Positions 51,586-60,511 of a stretch of DNA of 64,000 nucleotides are shown in pieces. The stretch is from Flavobacteriales bacterium. Lineage in GTDB: Bacteria; Bacteroidota; Bacteroidia; Flavobacteriales_D; Sanyastnellaceae. Under the pieces are notes generated by a model. The model did no database searches. It saw only the letters and a program-made list of their open reading frames with translations, and was not told the origin of the DNA. The position numbers were made by a program, and so were the translations under genes. The stretch covers positions 1 through 64,000 of the forward strand of contig JADKIZ010000007.1 of NCBI GenBank assembly GCA_016722445.1, given 5' to 3'. The number at the start of each line of letters is the position of its first letter. Within the stretch, counting starts at the first letter, position 1.

Positions 51586-53392
51586 TGCAAATTACCGGCG
51601 ATGAAGTTGCAATGGACAGTCCAGGAAGCGGTAAGGGAATGTTAAACTGGACTGTATCGTTGACAGTATTACACAAGGGGTTCGATGCTGTAACAATAAG
51701 ATCGTGATCACCAGTTGTGTCGATAGTGAATACAGGATCGCTAACGGGTTGTTCAATATCCAGTTGCCATTCAACTTGCTCTGTCCAAGATTCGGAAATT
51801 GTCGCGGTCACAGTTGGTGTATCACACGATAAATTCTCCACTAAGTTGATGGTCGGCGCATAATTGCTGCAATCAAAAATGGTATGAAGTGTTGTATTGG
51901 TGACAATCGGATCATTATAATCGAAAACAATGGAAGCTGTATTGTGAATCTCTGTTCCTCCACTCAAATTATTCGCTGCATTTATTCTGTATTCCACAAA
52001 ACCTTCACTCAATGATCCGGTAGTGGCACTATCTGGTAGCATGATATCCGGGAAATAGAATGTGATCCTTCTTTCTTCATGGTCAATACTTGTCATGACG
52101 TTGTGAGAATGGAATGACAATTCAAAGGTTGAAAGATTAAGGTTTTCATCTATCACATCAGTGATATAGACATTGTTTGCTGTTGCGTTGCCGGCATTTT
52201 GAAATCGAATTTGATATGTTATTTCAGTGTTGTCCTCGATGTAGTGTGCATCAGTAAATCCAATGGGGTTGGCCAGTTTGTCGTTTGGATCATAAGCGCA
52301 AGTAATGGTTGGTGCGCTCTCAGCTGTCGCGGTTAATATGGGTTCGCCATTGTAAAAACCAGTTACGACTACGTTGGTGTAGATTTCTTCACCAATATTT
52401 TCTGCTACTGGATTCCATAAAAGGTAGTGAAAGTGTATTGTTCCACCGGGAAGGAGGTTATAAAAACTGAAGTAGAGTTGATTGCCGATGATGGAATCGA
52501 GGTATTGCGAATTTGATTCCCAACCTTGATAGTTCAGATCAACAGTTATGGCTGTTGTACCATCCATGGTGTAATTTCCATTGTTGTGGACACTAACCGT
52601 ATGCGTTCTCCACGCATTACACATTAGCTCACGGTCGTCGATATTGATTTCTAAATTCCCATTCATTTGATCGATATTGACTCCAATCGCAACCGAATTT
52701 GAGTTGCCATCAGGAAGTGACATGTATTGTGTAGGTGCTGTAGTATAGAAAGGGAACAATGGATCAAAAACGTGACTAACCACATAATCGCCGGGTGGCA
52801 GTGGCACGGCAAAATGTCCCGCACTATCGGTAATGACGTCAATATTTCCCGGAATGATGGTGAGTTGCTGACCGGCAATACCGTAGTCACTGCCATCCAA
52901 AACTCCATTGAAATTGATATCATTGAATACAATAGCTCCCGCCAGATAAAAACATGATCCTTGTTTATTGCAATCAGCAGTGCTTGAATAATTCATAGCG
53001 TCTGGGTCTGTGCATCCACACTCCCCAAAGCAGCAACCAGAATTCACTATGGCCTGCGGATCATAATTGCAGGCGGTGGGGTCCATACAGCCATAGGTCA
53101 TGATATTGGGATGCCATTTTGTAATGCTTCCGGTTGATAACAAATCGAGATAGCCATCACCATTGAGATCTGCCATAATTGGTTTTAACATCTCATCATC
53201 GATTGAATTATATTCACCGCTGGCGAAACTCTGATTATCCGTAAGCACTAAATTGTTGTTCGACTGAAGATGAAATACGCCATCGATAATATTGGAGAGG
53301 TCCGGACTCATATTGGCTCCACATATATATTCTATATGGCCATCGTTATTAAAATCTCCCGGAGTCACGGTCATCAAAGATTCGTTAAGCAA
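51530..53392 (-). CDS. Middle segment of the FG-GAP surface protein
   Basis: 620 residues. It starts with the last FG-GAP unit (VTPGDFNNDGHIEY), then two short Cys motifs (GCMDPTACNYDPQA, GCTDPDAMNYSSTADC), then an SdrD-B-like domain (GAIVFNDINFNGVLDGSDYGIAG), an adhesion-type region and a DUF11-like conserved-repeat domain (NTEITYQIRFQNAGNATANNVYITDVID, split here), and ends in an Ig-like domain. These are structural modules of large bacterial surface proteins. Frames slip at both ends (near 53430 and 51555). Confidence 0.78.
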   Translation of the reverse strand: MLNESLMTVTPGDFNNDGHIEYICGANMSPDLSNIIDGVFHLQSNNNLVLTDNQSFASGEYNSIDDEMLKPIMADLNGDGYLDLLSTGSITKWHPNIMTYGCMDPTACNYDPQAIVNSGCCFGECGCTDPDAMNYSSTADCNKQGSCFYLAGAIVFNDINFNGVLDGSDYGIAGQQLTIIPGNIDVITDSAGHFAVPLPPGDYVVSHVFDPLFPFYTTAPTQYMSLPDGNSNSVAIGVNIDQMNGNLEINIDDRELMCNAWRTHTVSVHNNGNYTMDGTTAITVDLNYQGWESNSQYLDSIIGNQLYFSFYNLLPGGTIHFHYLLWNPVAENIGEEIYTNVVVTGFYNGEPILTATAESAPTITCAYDPNDKLANPIGFTDAHYIEDNTEITYQIRFQNAGNATANNVYITDVIDENLNLSTFELSFHSHNVMTSIDHEERRITFYFPDIMLPDSATTGSLSEGFVEYRINAANNLSGGTEIHNTASIVFDYNDPIVTNTTLHTIFDCSNYAPTINLVENLSCDTPTVTATISESWTEQVEWQLDIEQPVSDPVFTIDTTGDHDLIVTASNPLCNTVNDTVQFNIPLPLPGLSIATSSPVICNGESVILIQLRKWKSMDF

Positions 53393-55275
53393 TGTAAGTG
53401 ATCCTCGAAATGGTGCTCCTTCGGTAAAATTCCGGCCCCGTCATTAGTCATCCAGATATCCTGGCCATCGATTGTCGCTATGAGATCCTTGTCACCATCT
53501 GCATCACCATCGACTACTGACAATATTCTAGTGATATCAGTGTCAAGTGGGAATTCTGTAAAAGTGGCATTACCGCTATTCAGATAAATCTTGTAGTCAT
53601 CAGATAACATTTGTTGGGTTGTGCTACCTGCAGAGATGAGGTCAGTATTTCCATCGCCATTCATGTCTTCGAAGTACTGTATTATGCCGGTAGTCCAAAA
53701 TTGTTGAATGTCAGTAAAACTTCCATCACCATTGTTTTGCAAAACCCGGTGATTCAAATCGTTTTGTCCGGAATAAAGGAGTATGTCAGGGAAGCCATCA
53801 TTGTCGAGATTGCTAATGAATTGCTGATAGCTGCAACACCATTGCGAGCCAGGAAAAGGCAATTCTGCAAATAATTCATATTGACCGTTTAGTGAATTGT
53901 ACGTTAGGGTTTTCACTATGTGGTTTGAAGTCAATTCCACAACATCTTGAATACCATCACCAGTCACATCAACAAAATCAAAGTCGGATATCATTTCAGC
54001 ATCTTCGAGGATGGCTGGAAATGCAATTGGACCGTCAAAATTGCCATACCCATCATTCGAGAAGTAAATCCATTCATGGCCACTCTGCGGAGTAAAAATC
54101 ACATCCTGATCACCGTCCATGTCAACATCACCTGGTGCAATCTCTCGGAATGCGCCTGAGATTTTGTAATGCAACATTTGCGCTGTTGAAGTTTCGGCAA
54201 GAGGTGCTTTCACCCATGCCAGGTTTTGGAAACCGCTAAGATCAATGCTCAGAAATTCCAGGCCTGGTTGTCCATCCAGGTCAATGGCATAACGACATTG
54301 GTCATGAGAATTTGAATGAAAGAAAGGAAGTGTTGAGGTAGTGTAATCGCCGCCTCCATCATTGCGATACCATTGGTTATCACCGAAGAAATCTTGATCA
54401 CCATCGCTATCAATATCGGCCATACCAAACGAATAGTAGTAATATCCGTTACTGGCTACAACATTGGCCAAAGTGGAGAACTCCAGAAATGATGTTTGTT
54501 CAAACCAGACGAGTGATGGTTGCGATGACAATACGTCAAGGTCGCCATCTCCATCCATGTCGAGGAATTTTCCAGGACGAAAAGTCAGATCATATGATAT
54601 GGGATCTTCAAATGTGAAAGCGTCGATTCCTTGACAATAGGTTGTAACCAATGGAGGATCGTTATTTGTAAGAAAGGCATCAAGGATTCCATCACCGTTA
54701 AAGTCGGTCAAGAGCGGTTTCAAATTGACTGAAGGCAAATTGGTGGGAATGACGGTTAGAAACTGACCTCCGACATTGAGTCTCCATTCAAAACCGGTGT
54801 CATTGCTTGCAAACAAATCCAGCAGGCCGTCCTCATTGATATCGGCAAGTAAAACTTCATTGTGCTCCGGATCAATGTATAACCACGTATCGTCAAAAGA
54901 ACTATTGTCGATGTTCTTCAACCACCTGATATCCGCTCCGTTGATGACGATCGCATCTTCATATCCATCCCCGTCAATGTCTTCAAAGTAGAAATCGACA
55001 TTGTTATTGTTTCCGGCATTATTGGTCGGTACTGACATAGCCAGTCCGTAACTGAAATTGCCATTGCCATCATTTTCATAATAATACAATGTTTCTTTGC
55101 TATTGAATCTGCCAAGCGCCATCACATCATTATCGCCGTCGTTGTCCCAATCAATGGGAATGGCGTACCTCATCTCTATACCTCCTGAAGTCATAATGGT
55201 ACGTCCTGTATCGAATTGGGCTGTTGAAAGTATAGAAATGACCAATAGGCAAAGGACAGAGACATTGTGCTTCAT
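53374..55275 (-). CDS. FG-GAP/VCBS-repeat surface protein, N-terminal segment
   Basis: A signal peptide (MKHNVSVLCLLVISILSTAQ) leads into about ten FG-GAP/VCBS repeats, each with a calcium-binding-like loop DxDxDGxxD: DWDNDGDNDVMALG, DIDGDGYEDAIVING, DFNGDGILDAFLTNN, DMDGDGDLDVLSSQ, DVDMDGDQDVIFTP, DNDGFPDILLYSG and others. The repeats form a beta-propeller like integrin alpha subunits. The frame slips at the end, near 53430 (ILPKEHHFEDHL where ILTEGAPFRGSL is expected). The whole gene, 50935-55275, would code about 1446 residues, probably a surface adhesin. Confidence 0.8.
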   Translation of the reverse strand: MKHNVSVLCLLVISILSTAQFDTGRTIMTSGGIEMRYAIPIDWDNDGDNDVMALGRFNSKETLYYYENDGNGNFSYGLAMSVPTNNAGNNNNVDFYFEDIDGDGYEDAIVINGADIRWLKNIDNSSFDDTWLYIDPEHNEVLLADINEDGLLDLFASNDTGFEWRLNVGGQFLTVIPTNLPSVNLKPLLTDFNGDGILDAFLTNNDPPLVTTYCQGIDAFTFEDPISYDLTFRPGKFLDMDGDGDLDVLSSQPSLVWFEQTSFLEFSTLANVVASNGYYYYSFGMADIDSDGDQDFFGDNQWYRNDGGGDYTTSTLPFFHSNSHDQCRYAIDLDGQPGLEFLSIDLSGFQNLAWVKAPLAETSTAQMLHYKISGAFREIAPGDVDMDGDQDVIFTPQSGHEWIYFSNDGYGNFDGPIAFPAILEDAEMISDFDFVDVTGDGIQDVVELTSNHIVKTLTYNSLNGQYELFAELPFPGSQWCCSYQQFISNLDNDGFPDILLYSGQNDLNHRVLQNNGDGSFTDIQQFWTTGIIQYFEDMNGDGNTDLISAGSTTQQMLSDDYKIYLNSGNATFTEFPLDTDITRILSVVDGDADGDKDLIATIDGQDIWMTNDGAGILPKEHHFEDHLHCLTNL

Positions 55276-55363
55276 TAGGTGGATTTTGTTATAAGATGAT
55301 TGTATCCTCGTAATTCCATAATTAAACTATGTTGAATGGAAAATATCGAAAGTAGGCCATTAA

Positions 55364-55587
55364 CAAGAAATTGCGACACAGTTGACCACTGAATTCCTGC
55401 TCAAATTGATCACCCCAAATATCAGATGGATGACTTGTGCATTTGGGACAATCAACAGCAGTGAAATCCGCATTGGGTGTGGATCGTCTACATGGTAGCA
55501 CCTTCAGAATATTTCCAAATTAGCTCTTACTTGTGTCTGGTCAAATGGAACAGGAATTCAATGGTCAGCTGTGACGGAATTTCCAGC
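55364..55587. mobile_element. IS21-like relic or miniature element (second of its type)
   Basis: The left end (55364-55409, CAAGAAATTGCGACACAGTT then GACCACTGAATTCCTGCTCA) is the inverted copy of the right end (55541-55587), 36 of 43 positions agreeing. A second unit lies inside the left end (GATCACCCCAAATATCAG). The two ends are 131 bases apart, so no transposase is encoded. The right end is nearly the reverse complement of 7087-7136. Confidence 0.6.
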
Positions 55588-55678
55588 TAGGGTATTTGAT
55601 GTCGACAGTTGGATAAAGGAATGTAATCCATTGGTTTTCCTTGTTTTCTGTCCATATCCAGATTTAACAAGAACTTGT

Positions 55679-55730
55679 GGTTACATATTTATCAGTTACA
55701 TTATTTTTGGTAACCTAAACTAATGTAACC
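55679..55730. promoter_or_regulatory. Operator/promoter cluster upstream of the XRE-like gene
   Basis: GGTTACA (55679-55685), AGTTACA (55694-55700), GGTAACC (55709-55715) and TGTAACC (55724-55730) form four sites of one inverted-repeat motif in 52 bases. They surround TATTTTTG (55702-55709), a match to the TAnnTTTG promoter element. The last site ends 6 bases before the ATG at 55737. The arrangement fits autorepression. Confidence 0.55.
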
Positions 55731-55736
55731 AACAAA

Positions 55737-56357
55737 ATGCGTAGAAAAGCAAAGGAAGGTTCTTTCAGGGAGCTATTTGGACTCACTCAGCAAGAATTGG
55801 CGAAATTCATAGGGGTGAGTCGCCCTATGATCGCAATAGATGAGAGTAAAAAAAAGATGATTACTGGCGCGAAGTTGAGCTTGTATAATGCAATGGGCAC
55901 ACAGTATGCTCCTGTGAAGAAAAAGCTGGAATTGCAAAAAGTAAACATCGCAAAATGGCCGGTAAATCCAGCTACACGCAAAGTTCTACAAGACCAATTG
56001 GACGGTTTTATGTTAAAACGCAATTCCTTATCCAAAAAGTTCGACATTTTGACAGAAGAATGTAAACGACTTACAAATTCATTGCTGGCACTTACAGCAA
56101 TGGAAACACCAGAAGCATATGACGATGCATCCAAGTTGAATTTCGATGCTTGGAAGAACGAACTCATCGAAGCTCGCAAAGTAGCATTGCTCAAATTTCC
56201 TTATGAATTGCAGGTTAAACTGCAACTTAAATTGGCCAACCTGGACCAAAATATCACCGCTTTAAAGGCTATACTTCAAGAGCATGACACCATGACTAAT
56301 CAAAGTTTGGAAACGGAATTTTCAAATACTGTTCACACAGAGGAAGGCGATAAGTGA
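55737..56357 (+). CDS. XRE-like helix-turn-helix protein with coiled-coil tail
   Basis: 206 residues. The first 60 contain a helix-turn-helix of the Cro/C1 kind (LFGLTQQELAKFIGVSRPMIAIDESKKKM). The rest is helical and charged, with a probable coiled coil over about 75-185 (DQLDGFMLKRNSLSKKFDILTEECKRLTNSLL in outline), likely for oligomerisation. Four GTTAC/GTAAC sites directly upstream are the expected operator. No effector domain is visible, so it is likely a self-regulating repressor. It sits alone among minus-strand surface-protein genes, which it may control. Confidence 0.75.
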   Translation: MRRKAKEGSFRELFGLTQQELAKFIGVSRPMIAIDESKKKMITGAKLSLYNAMGTQYAPVKKKLELQKVNIAKWPVNPATRKVLQDQLDGFMLKRNSLSKKFDILTEECKRLTNSLLALTAMETPEAYDDASKLNFDAWKNELIEARKVALLKFPYELQVKLQLKLANLDQNITALKAILQEHDTMTNQSLETEFSNTVHTEEGDK

Positions 56358-56493
56358 ATTTGTGACAGTGAATTTGAAATATCCTCAACTCACTCCAACA
56401 TTCTACTTTCCGCTTCACTCTTCCATTCATCGCTTTATGTCATATCATGATGACAGTATTCCGCATCTTTAGAAGATTCAACTTCAAGAATAA

Positions 56494-56520
56494 CGGCTTG
56501 TCGTGAGCGCACACAAGCCG
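56494..56520 (-). terminator. Terminator of the propeller gene at 56549
   Basis: CGGCTTGT pairs with ACAAGCCG around an 11-base loop, at 29 bases past the minus-strand stop. A near-identical hairpin ends the next gene at 58232-58262. Confidence 0.7.
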
Positions 56521-56548
56521 ATTTTAGTTACAGATGGCATGAACAGAA

Positions 56549-58078
56549 TTATTCCTTCACCAATCTTGTGCTTTGCATTTCATCGCCATGAGTATAACAG
56601 GCCAGATAAATTCCAGCAGGAAGTTCTGTTATATCTACAACCGTGGAAAGACTCTTGGTTGGGCTGACTAAAACTATTTTGCCGGTAGCGTTATACAAAA
56701 CCAGATTTGCTCCATTCATTGTTCCTTGTATGGTAAAAAAGTTGTTACAAGGGTTGGGAAATAATGTCTGGATTGTTGGGTTGATCAGGTTGGTCGCAAT
56801 GACCTCACAATGCTCCGTCAATGCAGCGCCTGGAAGTGTGGTATTTATAAGGTTGGAGGGAACAATGGCATAATCGCTCACCATATCTTCTTCAGTCAGG
56901 GTCATAACGATGTCATAGACCATCGGCTCGCAGTTAAGTTCATGGCAACCACTATTCCCTTGCAGGTCAGATTTTACAATGTAAACCTCTCTGTTACTTC
57001 CAAAACTTTCTTCGCCCCCGGTTAAGATAAAACCATCGGACACGGCGAGTAATCCTTCTCCAAATTCATACCCATCTCCGCCGAATACTTTTGCCCAGCT
57101 TATGTCACCATCTATTGTTGTTCTGATGAGGTAAAGATCACTTCCAACGCCATAACTATAAGATTGGCCCAGACTAATAAACCCTTGGTCTCCCATGGCT
57201 ACAGTAGAAAGCGCAGTGTCAAAATCAGAACCGCCATAGCTCTTTGCCCAAGCTACTGTATTGTCTTCATTTATTTTCATCAGAAAAGCGTCATAATTGC
57301 CATTACCTGCACCTGTGGTTGTTCCTGAGATCATATAGCCAGAGTTATCTTCTAAAGAAGTAATATTAAATCCGTAGCTATTTCCTTCATTGCCGTAAAT
57401 GCCGGTCCATTGTGTATTGCCATCTGCACTCAGTCGAACGATAAATATGTTTTGCATTCCAGAATTGAAACTGGTCGTTGTGCCAACCGCAATACATCCC
57501 CCATCCGGAGTAGCCAGCACTGCGTTGATGTTTTCCGCTTCTGCACTAACTATGGCCTTTTGCCAGAGTAGATCTCCGTCCAAATTTGTTTTGATGATGA
57601 TGCCTTCGGTATTATTCAAGGTTATGCCAACTGCACCGGCAAGGAAATATGCATCGTTGGTAACGGCGATAGCGGTGCCATAATCTTTTCCTGCTCCACT
57701 ATAGGTTTTGGTCCAAAGTTCATTTCCTTCATCGTCTGTACGGATAAGTATAATATCTTGATCGGCCCCGTTACTTTCAAGATGACTATCCCCGATAATA
57801 ACAAACCCGCCATCAGGGGTTTGTTTCACCCAAGAACCTGCCAGTATTTTCGGATTACTATAAGATTTTACCCAAAGCGTATCACCATTGGCATCCATCT
57901 TCATCAGAAAAACATCATCTACCATGGTGCCGGATATTACATAACCACCTCCAACAACTTCAATCATGTGCATGGGATAGTCTAACCCAGTGCGTCCAAG
58001 AGATTTCTGGAACGTTTGCGCATTGGTCCATTCACCAAGAAGGAATAAAGCAATTGCACATGAGAAAAGAACTTTCAT
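56549..58078 (-). CDS. T9SS-exported beta-propeller protein
   Basis: 509 residues, unbroken. The signal peptide MKVLFSCAIALFLLGEWTNAQ precedes about eight blades of a repeat built as GGYVISGTMVDDVFLMKMDANGDTLWVKSY; other copies read DIILIRTDDEGNELWTKTYSG and DAFLMKINEDNTVAWAKSYGG. The repeat TxDGxxxWxKxYG is typical of secreted propellers in Bacteroidota. A Cys-containing linker (CHELNCEPMVYDIVM) and a T9SS type A domain (LFPNPCNNFFTIQG to STRLVKE) follow. Function unknown; surface location by sorting domain. Confidence 0.82.
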   Translation of the reverse strand: MKVLFSCAIALFLLGEWTNAQTFQKSLGRTGLDYPMHMIEVVGGGYVISGTMVDDVFLMKMDANGDTLWVKSYSNPKILAGSWVKQTPDGGFVIIGDSHLESNGADQDIILIRTDDEGNELWTKTYSGAGKDYGTAIAVTNDAYFLAGAVGITLNNTEGIIIKTNLDGDLLWQKAIVSAEAENINAVLATPDGGCIAVGTTTSFNSGMQNIFIVRLSADGNTQWTGIYGNEGNSYGFNITSLEDNSGYMISGTTTGAGNGNYDAFLMKINEDNTVAWAKSYGGSDFDTALSTVAMGDQGFISLGQSYSYGVGSDLYLIRTTIDGDISWAKVFGGDGYEFGEGLLAVSDGFILTGGEESFGSNREVYIVKSDLQGNSGCHELNCEPMVYDIVMTLTEEDMVSDYAIVPSNLINTTLPGAALTEHCEVIATNLINPTIQTLFPNPCNNFFTIQGTMNGANLVLYNATGKIVLVSPTKSLSTVVDITELPAGIYLACYTHGDEMQSTRLVKE

Positions 58079-58231
58079 ATCATTTAGTTTAGAATGTAAA
58101 GCTAGTTGATTATGTCTGCGAAACGCTGTTATTAAGTTAGTGAGTATTCAAGCAAATGCACAAGGTGATGGAATGAATGGCATTTCAGGATGGTATAGCA
58201 TGAAATTGTTTTCTTCAACATTTCAAAAAAA

Positions 58232-58262
58232 AACCGGCTTGTCGTGTGCACGCAAGCCGGTT
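58232..58262 (-). terminator. Terminator of the 58289 gene
   Basis: AACCGGCTTG pairs with CAAGCCGGTT; on the minus strand it is followed by a run of nine T. The stem core matches the hairpin at 56494-56520, so the two neighbouring genes share one terminator design. Confidence 0.85.
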
Positions 58263-58288
58263 TTTAGTTGTAGATGGTGGTGTTGGAA

Positions 58289-60511
58289 TTATTCTTTCAT
58301 CACACGCAAAGTTGTAGTTCCTGATCGGCAATATACTTTGACAAAATATCCTCCGGATGCAAGTGAGCTCATATCTATCACAGCAAGAGATGTCGGCATA
58401 CTGTGGATGCTGATCACTTTTCCTGCAACGTCTGTCAACTCCCATCGTTGGATCATTTCTGAGGATTCAATGGTGCATGCATCAACTACGGGATTGGGAT
58501 AGATCCGAAGTTGAGCTTGTGCGATTTGATCAATTCCTATGTAGGTATGATTGAATAGCGCTGATATTTCGGCACAATCCGCAGATGAAATTTCTACACT
58601 GTAGAATCCGCTTTGTGTGGCTTGGTAAAATTGCGAAGTGGCACCATCAATCATGTTGCCGTTGAAATACCATTGATAGGTATAACCAGACAGATCACAG
58701 GCTAGGGTATTGTTGTTGGCTGTGATATTCGGAACAGGCAAGGAGATGAGTTCTGCGTTGTATGATGTCTGAGAAAGGCACTCGCCATTCATCACATCGA
58801 CGGTATAAACTCCACTTGCCGTGATGGTAGTGGTTGCTTCTTCGGAACCTGTTGACCATAGATAGGTGTAAGTATCCGGCACAATGGAGAGATTCAAACC
58901 TTCGCCTTCACACTCACTGCCAGAGGTGGTGAGTTCGTAGACGGGTAAAGTATCGAAACTCACATCGATGGTCGCTGATACCGGACAACCCTGATCCATG
59001 GCTGTTACGCCATATTCACCCGGAGTGGTTACGGAAAGGGTTTCCGCAGTATCTCCATTCGACCAAGTGATGTCAGTATAACCCGCTGCCAATGCCAATA
59101 CTTGTGTATCACCTTCGCATCCGCTGCCTGTAAGCATGATTTCTGGATTTGTCGGAGTATAATAATCGACAAAAATGGAAGCATCTAAAGTGCAGGTGCC
59201 TTGTGTCACCTGTACCTGGTAAGTGCCTTCACTGTTGACGGCAATCGATGATGTTTCTGATCCGTTTTCCCACAAATAACTGTCGTAGGTGTTGGTGATG
59301 CTTACTTGCTGAACATCGCCATCGCAAACAGAACCACTCAGTTCGAAGTTCACTTCTTCTACGATTTCGAATTCGGCAGTGAAGGTGGCAACAGAGGTAC
59401 AACCATTGTCTGATACTGTAACGGTATATTCACCAGGTGTGGTGATTTCAATGGTCGAAGAAGTTTCATCTGTCGACCAAAGTACGGTATCATAAACACC
59501 GGATGGAATCGACAAAAGATGCGGCTGGTCGGAACAGTCTACACCGGTTTCGGTAATCGATGGCAATGTCATATTGCAAATGGTGAATGTTTCACACGAT
59601 ACATCGCTCCATGCACCTGATCCATTCAATACGCGTATGCAAACAGAATGTGTACCGGTTAGATCCGCTGGAATATTGATTTGAAATTGACCGTTGACAT
59701 ATTCTTCTTGAGGAATAACAAGAGGTGTCGCATTGCCTTCACCCGGGTCAGTATCAAAATAGTATTCTGCAATGACCAAAGCGGTGGGCGATTGTGGATT
59801 GGTGATGACCACATTCAATTTGTCATACAACGACCAAATGCCTTCTGCATCCAAAACCCGGAGATAAAGGGTATGAACACCTGTGTTTAGATTGGCTGCA
59901 GACAGATCCAATGTGCCACTTCCCGTGAATGCGGTGAGGTCCATGGTATTGCCATTACCGAGCCCCGGATCTGCATCAAAGAAGTATTCTGCAGCCACAA
60001 GTTCCTGCATCATACTACCCACGACATGTATGATCTTTTTGGCGTACAATGACCATTGCTGATCTCCATCACGAACGCGGATATACAATTGGTGAATGCC
60101 ATTCGATAATCCATCGAGGTTCAGGTCAAACGAAGTATTGATCTCTGTTCCTGAAACAGCGATTTGAATCCCTTCGCCCATTCCTGGATCGGTATTGAAG
60201 AAATATTCAACGGCATTTAAAGTGGCCATGTCGGCGCCACCAATAATTTGTATCATGTCGCTATCGTAAAGACTCCAGCGGCCATTCTGATCTTCTACCT
60301 GAATATACAATCGGTGTACACCTTCAGATAGAGCACTTACATCTACATCAAACGGCTGATCGACACTCTCCACACCTGGAAGAGTGAAATACTGATATCC
60401 ATTGTCGGAATCGTCGAAGAATACCCTGACGTTGGTGAGGGTTTGTGCATGCAACGAATCAACAAAAAGTGATAACAGGATCAGCAACGAAAATCTGATC
60501 ATGTTTTTCAT
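58289..60511 (-). CDS. Large T9SS-sorted surface protein with Ig-like repeats
   Basis: 740 residues, unbroken. Signal peptide MKNMIRFSLLILLSLFVDSLHAQ. The first 310 residues are four copies of a unit AEYFFDTDPGxGxGxxI...LxxGxHxLYIRVxDxxGxWSLYD. Next come about five PKD/Ig-like domains of 70 residues, each ending WSTGSEEATTTITASGVYTV-like, with a Cys pair (GSxCEGDxxxL). A T9SS type A domain closes it (RIYPNPVVDACTIE to TLRVMKE). Its ATG overlaps the stop of the preceding gene by four bases (ATGA), so the two are translationally coupled. An adhesin or cell-wall protein is likely. Confidence 0.82.
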   Translation of the reverse strand: MKNMIRFSLLILLSLFVDSLHAQTLTNVRVFFDDSDNGYQYFTLPGVESVDQPFDVDVSALSEGVHRLYIQVEDQNGRWSLYDSDMIQIIGGADMATLNAVEYFFNTDPGMGEGIQIAVSGTEINTSFDLNLDGLSNGIHQLYIRVRDGDQQWSLYAKKIIHVVGSMMQELVAAEYFFDADPGLGNGNTMDLTAFTGSGTLDLSAANLNTGVHTLYLRVLDAEGIWSLYDKLNVVITNPQSPTALVIAEYYFDTDPGEGNATPLVIPQEEYVNGQFQINIPADLTGTHSVCIRVLNGSGAWSDVSCETFTICNMTLPSITETGVDCSDQPHLLSIPSGVYDTVLWSTDETSSTIEITTPGEYTVTVSDNGCTSVATFTAEFEIVEEVNFELSGSVCDGDVQQVSITNTYDSYLWENGSETSSIAVNSEGTYQVQVTQGTCTLDASIFVDYYTPTNPEIMLTGSGCEGDTQVLALAAGYTDITWSNGDTAETLSVTTPGEYGVTAMDQGCPVSATIDVSFDTLPVYELTTSGSECEGEGLNLSIVPDTYTYLWSTGSEEATTTITASGVYTVDVMNGECLSQTSYNAELISLPVPNITANNNTLACDLSGYTYQWYFNGNMIDGATSQFYQATQSGFYSVEISSADCAEISALFNHTYIGIDQIAQAQLRIYPNPVVDACTIESSEMIQRWELTDVAGKVISIHSMPTSLAVIDMSSLASGGYFVKVYCRSGTTTLRVMKE

